A stretch of 64,000 nucleotides of DNA from assembly GCA_033026295.1 (NCBI GenBank), contig CM065180.1, positions 18,097,023-18,161,022 on the forward strand, read 5' to 3'. The stretch is from Channa striata. Taxonomy: Eukaryota > Chordata > Actinopteri > Anabantiformes > Channidae. A program made the position numbers and the translations under genes. The notes below the pieces were generated by a model. That model was given only the letters and a program-made list of their open reading frames with translations. It was not told the DNA's origin and ran no database searches. This document shows, piece by piece, positions 50,047 to 62,000 of this stretch; the first letter of the stretch is position 1; every line of letters begins with the position of its first letter.

Positions 50047-53000
50047 CTGTGTCCTGTCCTGGCTTTGTCGTGCCAGGGAACGCAGGCCAGTGTTGCAGTG
50101 CTGCCCTGACCTCTGCCGTGTTCACAGATTTTTTTTTAAATCTCTAAATTAAGTCATGAAAATCTGATTGTTTTTTTCCGGAGAGTGTCCTGTACGTGCA
50201 GAAAGCAGCACTATGAGGTTTCATATTTGTGGTTACTGCTCCTAAAGATAATTTGATTACTCTTATTTAGATAAGTAATGCACAGTGAAATACTTGTTTT
50301 ATGTCTTGCATTAATTCAGATGCTCTATAACTAAAAATTGTTCATGCTAAAATGCAAATACATGTAGACCTGCAGCTCATCGGGCTCCACGATTAATTGC
50401 AGTTACGATGTCAGCAGCAGCACATTCACAAAGAATAATATCGTTTTTTTTCTGCTGATCATTTTCTTAATTAATCAAGTGATTGTTTTGTATATGAAGT
50501 GTGGGAAAGTGGTAAAAATGTTTTATGCTTACATTATGTTTCCCAGGGCCCACGGGGATGTATTATGATTCTGGAAACCTTTTTGTTTATTATTAATTTG
50601 TTGCCAAAATAATTGCTGACTAATTCATTAAGCTACAGATTGGGACAGCTATAAAAACAATTACGTGGTATTTACCGTGTCAGTAAGCGGGCCGCAGTGA
50701 TCACAATGCAATACAGTACAACAAGCAAGTCGCTTTAAATTATTAAAAACACTGCATGAAGACAATATTTGTTAGACGTGTGCTGTTTAGGTGCATCGAG
50801 TAAAAAAAAAATAACTGTGGTGATTCCGATCCTTAAACACAGAAGTTGTACATTCCATGGAGGTGTGGTTCATCCCGTGCTCGTGTGCCTGTCCGAGCTC
50901 GTTTCTCTGGCTGACAGCGGGCATTGTCAGCTCCATACCATCCGGCCTGTTTGCCCCTTGGGGACTTCATTAAGCCGGGATCAGTCCAGCTGAGGCCCAC
51001 ACAGGCCTCCTAGATTACTTCCTCCATCCATCTCTCAGCATCTATCTCTGTCATCCGTCTCTGCCTTTGTAATTTCATTCCTCTCGATCCCTTTTAACCC
51101 GGACCTTGAACGTCTTCCTTCTGATGTGAGCTTTCAGGCTGTAGCGTGTGTCTTTTTTTTTGTGTGTGTGTGTGTGTTTGCATCCACACGGGATGCAGTG
51201 TGCTCACTGTGTGTATGGTAACACACAAAGGAGCAAGTGGCCACGTAGGAGCAGAGCATGACCTCACCGCGTGTTAGGTCCTCACTGTGGAAAGGCACAG
51301 CAGGCTGAACCTCAGCTATAAAGAGACTCTGTTCTCTACCAAACATTGACTTATTGTGCTGCTGCGTGGGTGCCGGGATAATTTGTAAACAATACCAGCC
51401 TTGATCCAAAGGATTGTTGCTCTTTTTTTTTTCGTTTGCCTCCATCCTTTGCTGCCCTCCTCCCTTCTGTTGTCTCTCTGTGGTTCTATTGCGATGTTTG
51501 GGAGCAGCGGACCAGCCCCCAACCATTCTGTACGACCAGGGCGTCCTTGACCTGTGTCCAAACGCACCAAAACGAAGAGGCAGTATTCTGTCCGAAACTT
51601 TGCCTGCTCCGTACCGAACCGCTCTGTCGACTGGTAGTTTTAATTTACCAAAAAATAAAAAACTGACTTTCATCAGCATGTGATTTGAGGATGTAGCCGC
51701 TCACAGATAAACATGCATATGTGAGAAAATAGCCGTTTCACCTCCGGAGGGGGTGCTGCCGGCTTTTGTGAAGTTTCCCTTGCTCTCTCTCTTGCCTGCC
51801 CCTGCTATTCATGAGGCTCTCCATTGTGGGCGGCAGTGCTAATTGCTGATGGAGTGGTCTTGGCTAAATATTTAGTGACAGTTTTGAAGGGTAGAAAGAT
51901 GTGAGAGTAAGGGGAGATTAGAAGAGTCCCCCTTTTTGTTGTTCTGTTTTACCTCTTGCCTCTTGAGTGTATAATGAAAGTCTTCGGGCTTTATCACACA
52001 GCTGTTAACCAAACCCTCCCCACCACCAATATTGTCTCCGCATCTCTCCACCGCTTCCATCCCCTCCCCCAACTGGCCTTCTTTCAGTGCTTTTCCAGAG
52101 AGAGAGAGAGAGAGAGAGAGAGAACATCCTCCATCAGGATAGGAATAGTTCATGATATAAATAAAGGCAGAGCGAGGCAATAGATAGAAGAGGAGAGAGA
52201 GAGCCAAAGCAGTGTTTGTGGGAGGGACAGAGCATGAGGGGTAAGGAAGGAAGGGAGGGAGGGGGTTGTCTCATGCCGCGCAAGAGCTGTGCAACTTCTT
52301 GGCAGCATTTCAGAAATGAGCCTCAGAAGCTTGGCGAGCCGAGCAGACATATTGAGACAAGGATGGTCGCTGCTTCGCACAAAACCTAGCTCTTTACAGG
52401 ATGGTTGGGAGGCACCTCTCCACAGGTATTTTACTACTGTGTTGCACATCTCTGCTTTGTTCTTCTCTCTTCCTCTCTTTCCATTTTGCCTGCTTCTTCT
52501 GCGTTGTTTTGGTTACAGGCTGTGCAGACGACTACTTTTAAACATTAAAGCTGCGGCGAGTGCATCGCAGCCGTGCAGGGCTGAGTTCTCACGTTTTGCA
52601 TTTATTATTGTGAGTATGACATCCGCGCTGTGAAAACAGCGATTGTGGAGATACAGATGGTAGCTCAGAGCCTTTTTGGCTCTATTTCAGGACTGAGAAA
52701 ATGGCGGTCCTGCACTTCTCAGTACAGTGACGCTAGAGAACGACAGTGCTGTGTGTGTCAGAAACACAGTGCCCTCTTTTTTTTTTTTTTTCTCCCCCCC
52801 TGCTCTCTCGCTGCCTCCTCTCACAGTCCTTTAGTTGCATGTGTTGAAGTAGACTTGAAATAAGGAGGTGGTGCATAAATGCCGTCCCTTCCCGCGTGCA
52901 GTGAGAATACACGCACACAAACTAAGCATGCATGTGAAAGCACATGTAAACAACAGCAGTTGCAACTCGAAGGACAGCAGAAACGGGCAGTCGGGTGGCC

Positions 53001-56000
53001 CCAGGTTGATCAGTAAACAATCCGTTTGAACTCTAGAGCTGCAGGCGGCTTGTTCAACTCTCTCCACAGGGATTTGAGATGAATAAGGCAAGAGATGCAA
53101 AGAGGTCATAACTATAGTGGCTAGGAGGTCAGACACTAAGGATGACTCAGATGCATAGCTTCTGTTGTTGATTGCATTTTTTTTACTGTGAATCCCTATA
53201 GGTATATACAGGGCTTAGCAATTCTAATATGAAAGCGGACAAATGCATTGAGCTGTCATGACTATAGTATATTTGAAAACATGTGAAAACTATGCGTGAC
53301 CTGTGAAATTCTAATAGAAGTCAGTTAATTGCTGTATTTATTTTCTAATTAAAGCTCCCTCTGCTATCACATTTGTCATTCTCCTCTGTGTTTGCAGTTT
53401 CTGTGTGGGTGTTATTTAGGCATCTTGTGAAGTCTATGTATGCAGAAGTAGACACCTTACGTGTTGCTATGGTATTTCAATGTTACTAAGCATATGTGGG
53501 TGTGTTGGCATACATAACTTAAATCTCCCAGCTCTCATCTGCTTGCTCATGCTTGTGTCCTATTCTTTCTCTGCTGTACAGAACTGCCCCCACAGAGTGG
53601 CCAGGGAGCCCAGTATGATAATCCCCTCTGGGGACACCTGCCAGCCAATAGGAGTGCCACAAGTGCTGCATCTTCCTCCAATCTCACTAGCTGGGATCAA
53701 CTGATAATTGACCAGAAGGACACAGAGGCTTGGCCTTCTATAACCCTCAGCCAGAGCCAGGCCCCTCAAGGAGGATGCCCTTTGGACACTGACCCTGGTC
53801 ACCTGACCAGCAGCAGCAGCAGTAGTACTAGTAGTAGTTGTAGTACAGTGAGTATGGCCACGGGGACCAATAGCCAGACAGGCCACTTCCCTGCCAGCCA
53901 CTTTTGCAGCAAGGCCAACAGTGGGCCCAGCTCTGCCAATCATACTGGAACCAGCATGCTTTCTAGCCAGGTTGCAGCCAATCGCAGCTGGGGCTCTGGG
54001 CCTGGACCCTCCCATTGCCCCCCTCAGTCCTCAATGGGGAGTGAAGGCAAGAGTGACAGCCCAGTGGGTGGAGGAGGCAGCAGGGGCTGGGGCTCTTCAT
54101 CATCTTCTACCACCAACTTTAACTTGAACCTAAACCCTAATGCCAACCCATCTGCCTGGCCCATGTTAGGGCATGATGGAGGTGGCACAGGGGGAGGCAG
54201 CTCAGGGGGAGCCAATACCATTTCATCTCCTCAATCTACACCCAACCTCTGTAATCCATCTGGCCCCCCACCCGCCCAGACAAGCACCTGTACCGGAGCC
54301 AACACTAACAGCAACTCCTCGGGGATTGGCAGTGCCTGGGGTAGCATAATGGCTTCTGACGCTTCAGAGCCACACCCCTCCCCGTCCACAAATGTGTCTT
54401 TCAGTTCAGAACCTCAGAACCTTAAAACTGATGGACCAAATCACACTAATAAGCAGGAACCTCTCAGCCCGATCCGCAACTTGCCTGGATGGGGCAGTGC
54501 TGTAGGCTTGGGTCCTATGGGGCAGTCCCCATCAACGGGCCCACAGGTCAATGGAGAAGATGGTTGCTCAGTGTGGGGTAACAGTGGTGACTCAAAGGCA
54601 CCTTCATCAAAGGAGACACCAGGCTGGGATTCTGGTTGGGGTCATGGAGGAGGTGGAGCAGGAAATTCTGGAGGTTGGGGTGACCAGTCTGGTGGAGACT
54701 GGGGGAAGCAGTACACTGAAGAGGCCCAGGGAGCCTGGGATGCCCCCAGTTCTCCTCCCCAGGATCCACAGGCTAGTCCTTGGAATAGAGCTGTGAGCAC
54801 AGCTGGTGCTAGTGAGGGGAGCAGTGACAGCATGGAAGGACATCCACGAAACAGAGACCGCTCATCCAGAGATAATCCAGCACCTCTGCTTCCTGCCCAG
54901 GACCTAGACCCAAGAGTGCTGTGCAACACTGGTTGGGGACAGACCCCTGTTCGCCAGCACACCTCCTGGGACATGGAAGATACTAAACGCAAGAATGATA
55001 TAGGCACTGAATCATGGGGCTCTGCCCCAACCACTCCAAGCGATGCCCAGGGCCCTCCAAACGCTAATTTGGGCCCAGCTCAGAGGACTGACTCTGGGAA
55101 CAAAAATGATGTGCCTGGTTCTCAGGGAGCTTCAGGTTGGGGTGGAAGCATCACTGCTGCCAATCAGCCCAGTTCTGGATGGGGAGAGCCACCCAACAGC
55201 ATTAAGTCCCGAAGTGGGCCTAGTGGCTGGGGAAACCCTCCAGCACCAGCTTCCACCGCCAGTATACCCAAGAATGGTGGTCAGTCCTGGGGAGAGGAGA
55301 AGTCAGGTGGGTGGGACGATTCTCACAACAAAGGAACATCCCAGGGCTGGGGAGAGCAACCCAAAGCATCCCATAGCTGGGGCAATAGTGGAGGAAGCAA
55401 TAACACAGGGGACTGGGGAGAACAAGAGGAGAGCAAAAAGAGTCCCGCCAACCCTGCCTGGGAAGGAGAAGCAGGAGGCTGGAAAGAAAACCCTCAAACA
55501 GGATGGGGAATGCCTACTTCAGGACCTGGAACATCTGGAACTGGAGGAAATGGTGGTTGGGGAGAACCAGTTTCTCAACGTTCCAGTGGCCCCGCTCAAG
55601 GCTGGGGGGCCAAGCCTCAGGAAGGGCCCACTGCTAGTAGTGCAGGAGGCCACATAGGCTCTTGGGGTGGGTCAGGTTCAGTGAAGCAAGGTGGAGGCTG
55701 GGGTGGTACTAAGCAAGAGTCCTCTACTGAGCCTACAGGGTGGGAGGAGCCCTCCCCACCTTCTATCCGGCGTAAGATGGAGATAGACGATGGCACCTCA
55801 GCTTGGGGTGATCCAGGTACCTATAACAAGGCAGTCAACCTGTGGGACAGGAACAATCCAGGAATGGCCCAAGCGAAGGTTACCACTGGAGGCAATAACC
55901 CCCCAGGCCCGAACAACAACCATTCCCACTCTCACAATCACACTTATCCTGGGCCATCTGCACCTTTACAGAACCACAGCCAAAATTCTCAAAACCCAGG

Positions 56001-59000
56001 ACCCACCAATGGGCCCATGGAGACTGTAGTGCAACACCAGTCAGGGCCATCTCACAACAGGGGTCCCCTAATAGCTCAAGGTAAGACAACGTAATGATTT
56101 ATGTAATGATCATTTTTTTGTTTATTTATTTTTTTAATGGGTTATAGTTCCATGTAGTCAAGTTTGTCAGATTTCTTTGCAACTGTACAAATAAAAATTA
56201 CATTGTCAATATTCACATTTTAAATGTGATCTGGTTTCCAATTATAACATGTAAAAAAATATATATAAATAAGGATGCAATTAGATGTTAACACTGTTTT
56301 TCTTGTCACCTTTGCTTGCTTGTTCAAAGTAAAGGTGTCAAACATGAAAGCTGTTTAGGTAGTTAGCGCAGTTAAGCTCCAAGCTGTTGATCTACTTAAA
56401 GGTAAAATGCTGACCTAGTTTGCCCTCTCTGGATTTACATCTCATCAACCCTTCCATGACACTCCCCAAATTTCACAACACACAGCATGTCCGTGTCAGT
56501 AACCCTGGCAACCCCACATGGGTACCCGGAGGAAGGACAGGAATGCTGTTTACAAAGTGCCTCGTGAAAATAGAGATTCACCACAAACAGCCTGAGATGG
56601 ATCGGAAGTGTGTGATTATATGGGAGACACCATCTGTCCCTAGTTGAAGGGAGGAGGTGGGGCAAGCCCCTAGGAACTGAGAGGGTCCAGACGCCCCCTG
56701 CTGTCCTTCACTTGACCCAGAATCCTCATTCCACATTGATTCTTTCCCTTCTCTCTGAAACCTTACTGACGTACTGAAGTGACTCCTCACTGTAGACAAC
56801 TGTAGACAGACCGTTATTACAAAACATGAAAATTAAGTTTGCCTTTCCATCCCATTTTTAGATCAGTGTAGCACGTTGGCCAGTCATACTTGAAGGTTGA
56901 ATGTTACCATAATTTTGGTGCATCCTCAAGAACTTGACCTCTCCATGGGGAAAGAGCTAAGCTGAGCCTGGCACCGCCACAGGCCCAAAGTCAGCACATG
57001 CCAAAAAGGACGGGGCTGTGCCAAATCTTAAATGGGCATCTCCTCCCTCTGTCAACCATCCTGCTAAGCCAAACCCGGATTTCTGACTCCCTGCATGACT
57101 GGCCCTTCACACTAGAAAGCAAAAGGATTAACATGGCGATGTTTTTTTTTTCCAAAGGCACATTTCAGTCAGATTAAATCAACAAATAGGAAACAAAATA
57201 AAAAAAAAGTGAAAATTAAAAAACAATAGTGTTGTGTAGGCACATTTAAACTTGTTACTAGATAGTTATAAGTGAAAGTGTTTTAAGTCTTTGAGTTAAT
57301 GAGTCTTATGTTTAGCAAAAAAACTTTTTTTTTGTGTTTGTCTTTCCTTCAGGTTGGGGAGATTTATCCAGCTCCCACTCAAAATCAGAGAGCTCCTGGG
57401 GGGAACCTGCAGCCGCTCCGGTCACTGTGGACAACGGGACGTCTGCTTGGGGCAAACCTAGTGGGAAATGTGGAGGCTGGGGAGACAGCAACCCAGACAG
57501 CTATAGCAGGGGCAATCCGACAATGACATCTGCATCTTGCAAACCTGGTAAATAGTTTGAGCCCGTGTGGTTTTATGAATCCGCCTTTGGGAAATAATTC
57601 TCCCTCATCAATCGAGTGAAGGTTAACATAGGCCGAAAGACTGCTGGGATTTTACAAAGTATTTCACGCTTACCTCTTTTAGTTGTGAAATGTTTTAGAG
57701 TAAGATTTTATGTAGTAATGTGCACCATGTTCTTTTTTGTAACTTATTGTTTGATGTTAAAGTTATTTTGTCAGACTTGTTATAATAATAATATAATTTC
57801 TATTTTTCAAGTAAAGTAGCACGTCTGTCCTCTGACTTATGTTCTTCATCTTTCTCAGCCCCCAAACCTATGCAAGACGGATGGGGAGGTGGAAGTGAGG
57901 AGCTGAGCCTGTCAGGGGGTCAGTGGGACCCTGAGGAGGGAGATATGTGGAACAGCGCTGCCTCCCAGGAGAGCAACTCGTCCTGTAACTCTTGGGGCAA
58001 TGCATCCAAAAAGGGTCCACAGAAGGTGGGAAGAGCTTCTGATTACACGTTGAATGGACCCTCATTTCTGTAGTACTGGTTTGACTGTAAGTTATTATTG
58101 AGTTAATGTGATAAAAAAAATATTTTTTCCCACTTTTTCTCACAGGGGAAGGTGCCAGTTAAGCAGGAAGATCCCTGGATCATGAATCATCTCATAAAAC
58201 AGCTGACGGACATGGGCTTCCCTGTAAGTTGAATTGCCGATCAAAACTGCTTTTAATTATTTTTTCTAATCATTGATGCTTTTCACAACATTCACACGGG
58301 CCCATAAAGCCTGTGAAATGTGTAGAATTTCAAGTTTTTCCAACTTTGGCGCCCCCCAGTGTGATGAAAACTACACTTTTGCAGACATCAATTTTAAATT
58401 TACACACAAAACGTAGTTTGTTTTTATTTACAAACAAATTATCGTAAAATGGTAATTGTGTCTTTCTTAGTATTTGGAACATTAAATGCCTTATTAACAA
58501 AAACATATTGTGATAATTATTTGCTTTTAATGAAAATACGAAACCTTTCTGCTTCTTGCTGCTTTAATGTTTGCATTAATAGTTCTGGTTTTCTTAGGAC
58601 CTTATTAATCTAATTAACTTATTTACAGTTTTTTAGGGACGGTCAGACAAAACAAGATAATTGAAGATGTCCCTGTGGGCTCTGATTACCTGTCATTATT
58701 TACTATAGCCTAAAATATTGTTGACCATATGATAATTCTGTTAAAAAGAGGTTAAATGATGATTCGCCTCTACACGGTACATCCAAACCCAGTGAGCCTG
58801 TAGCACCAAATTAAGCCAGACAGCATCAAAAAAACATCTGCTCAAAAGTTACACCTTAACTCGTGGTTTCGGCATTAATATCGTACTGCTTATTCTCCAG
58901 AGGGATCCAGCAGAGGAGGCTCTGAAGACAAACAACATGAACCTGGACCAGGCCATGAGCGCCCTGCTGGAGAAGAAGACGGAGCTGGACAAGCGTGGGA

Positions 59001-62000
59001 TGAGGATAGCCAGCCACGACTACAACAACGGGCTAATCAACAAGCCCATGAGTTGCCCTCGGCCTCCCCTTCTTTCCAAAGACCCTTCAGCAGACCCCCG
59101 CTTGCCCTTCATGGATAAGGTGAGCCAGTCATTCGACCATTTTCTGGTAAAGGGAGATTATTGTTTCACAGGGAAAGTCTTGTTTCACCCCCTCCAGCTT
59201 AGTAGATCGCAAATCTTATTATAATGGCATTACATGATCGTACAATCACTCACCTTAAACTAATACCACTTTTCCCCTACCATCCCAACTAGTCTGTTGC
59301 TGCTTTCAAATATTCTGTTGCCTTATCAAAACGGTTACGTTGGAATAGATTAAACTGAGGTTAATTATTGTACATGAAATGGAAAGCGCCTCTCATTATG
59401 GTGGAACTAACCTGCGTGTTTGACTAAAGCCGTAGCTGTTTTTCTCTCGAATCTTGTCCAGCAGATGCAGAGTGGAATGTTTGGCACTGGTGGGGCAGCA
59501 CAAGCCCGGGCCATGCAGCAGCCGCAGCCGCCTCCGCAGCCACCAGTGCCACCCCTCAGCTCCTCGCAGCCTAGTCTACGTGCTCAAGTGCCTCAGTTTC
59601 TCTCCCCTCAGGTAAACACTCATACTGTGTATACACACAAACGCACACACGGCATCATTTCCTACTCTCCATATAAACTAGTGGGTGGACAGTGTGTTTT
59701 AATCTATGTATTAATAAATATTGGATACTTGAAAACATCCCCACTATGAGGTGCTTCTCATTCATTATGTATCACTTAAGGCCTCTTTAAACGCTAGTCG
59801 TGACTGAAAGGGCAGATTAGATGCCGAACACAAACCTATGTTTTGTTTCACTTTTGTCTGAATACTGTGTTTTTAATGATGGCCCACAGGTTCAAGCACA
59901 GCTCTTACAGTTTGCAGCAAAAAACATTGGTCTGAATCCTGCACTTTTAACCTCACCAATAAATCCTCAACTTATGACCCTTCTGAATCAACTTTACCAT
60001 CTGCAACTGGTGAGTGTCATTCAACTGTGTCTGTTCTTAGTGTGTCTGTAGGTATATCAGGAATAGCTGCTTGTTGCAAAGTCCACCACGTGGCACATGA
60101 GACCATGTTAAATTAAACCATATGTTTTGTACTTTTATGTTGTCATTACCCGTGGATTAACATTTTTACACGCCGTTCTGTTATTTTTGGGTACCACTGA
60201 ATGGACGGACCTGCTTTTAACATTAAACCTGTGCTTATACATGATACACAGGCATACCAGCGTTTACAAATTCAGCAGCAGATGTTGCAGGCGCAGCGCA
60301 ACGTTTCTGGCCCCATTCGACAACAAGAGCAGCAAGTAAGTTCCCATTTTAGCCCCGAGGTTGCTCTGCTCTTCTGCATATTTACTCATAATTACTTATG
60401 AAAAGTTATTTAATACGATTCAGGTCAGTGTTTATTTGGCTTGTTGGATTTAAAACATTGTAGAATTGTAATATGTCTCCATCCGCACGTCATCCCAGGT
60501 TGCACGTACAATCAATAACATGCAGCAGCAGATCCAACAGCACCAGCGTCAGCTGGCCCAGGCTCTGCTGATGAAGCAGCAGCAACAGCAGCCACCCCCC
60601 TCCCATACTGGCCTGCATCCTGGTGGGGTTAAATCCACCCTGGATTCGTTCCCGGGTCACCCCCAGGCTCCAGGCCTCCCTGACCTGCAGACCAAAGAGC
60701 CACAGTCGTCTCCCAACACCTACAGTCCCTACTCTCTCTGTGAGTACCGTTAACCTTGCTCTTTGATTGGAAAACAAAGAACGTTCCACTACAAATCGTG
60801 GGCTTGTCTAACAATTCACTGTTGTGTTGATCCTTCCAGCTGGACTGAATCCAAACCTGAATGTAAACTGCATGGACCCAGGAACTCTGTCTATGAAGGA
60901 ACCCCCTCAGCCACAGTCACGCCTGTCACAGTGGACGCACCCCAACTCCATCGAAAGCCTCTCTGGTAGCTCCTCTCCTCTAGAGCCCAACCTGGGCAAG
61001 CATGGTGAGAAAAGCAAAGGTATCCTGGGTAGATGAGATGTCACTATAAGAGAATAATTCATTTTGCATAAACCATTTCAAGTTTTTATTTAGGTGACCA
61101 TTGTCTCTAACAAAGCGAAATAACAGCATTTGTTTTCTATATTGTTCCTTATTCTCAGCCTGAAAGAAATGCAGATTTACAATGTGGGTCCAGCACTGTA
61201 ATCTGTTCTGATCAGCCAGATATCAGTGACCCAGGTTATAATCCTGAGAGTTGCCAAGTTAGGTAAAAAAATCCCAAATATTTTCAAACCAAATATTATC
61301 AACCTTATTGTTTGGCTTGTCTTAGGTGCCAACCTGGGCCCTCCTGGTAAGCCCCCTCAGCTGGAGGACTCTTACAGCCACTACAACCTGATGTCCAGCT
61401 CAGAGTCTCCTACCAGCCCCCTGGTCCCCCCAGACAGCTGGGGGCAGGGCAAGAGCAGCAGCGATAAGATGGCCAATGGGACCAATATCAACTGGCCACC
61501 AGGTTTGAAAGACTTCACTGTCCTAGAGATACAGTAGCATGTTGGCAGCCATTATTTCTCTCTTTACCTAAAAGCATAAAAGCAGGACATGGATATAAAT
61601 GGAAGTGCAGCAATTCAGGACCCTGGTCAACAATTAGTCTCTTATAAGTCTGTAACATTCATAACAACATTCCTAAATCCCTGGGTCATCGTTATTTGTA
61701 TTTATTTTTTATTATCTGCTAACGGTAACATCTTGGCATTAAAATGTTTTATCGTCAGAGTTTTGCCCTGGTGTGCCCTGGAAGGGCCTGCAGAACATCG
61801 ATCCTGAGACCGACCCCAACGTGACCCCTGGCAGCGTCCCCAGCGGGCCCACCATCAACACTAACATCCAGGATGTCAACCGCTACCTGCTGCGGGACAG
61901 GAGTGGAGGTAAAACTGAAAAAAGTCTCTGGCCGTTTCCTTGGGAAAATATTTTAGGATGAAGTGATTTGCTCTAAAATAGTTTCACGCAGTTGCGACCA

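Larger units (their letters stand above)
47071..53581 (+). other. tnrc6c: tnrc6c intron before the GW-repeat exon
   Basis: Intron of 6.5 kb with a (CA)n array (50003-50045), a reversed copy of the 'gctgcaac' repeat (50382-50652), a GT array (51159-51178) and a GA array (52096-52123). Long frames on either strand, including one of 181 codons at 51134-51679, are low-complexity and have no family features. Confidence 0.65.

Noticed and set aside
51134..51679. 181-codon open frame on the minus strand in a tnrc6c intron
   Set aside because: Low-complexity ends (HTHTHTKKK) come from a GT repeat, no family features, and it overlaps other random frames.
54642..55034. Minus-strand and alternate-frame ORFs within the GW-repeat exon
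   Set aside because: Shadows of the real frame caused by Gly/Trp/Ser-rich codons.
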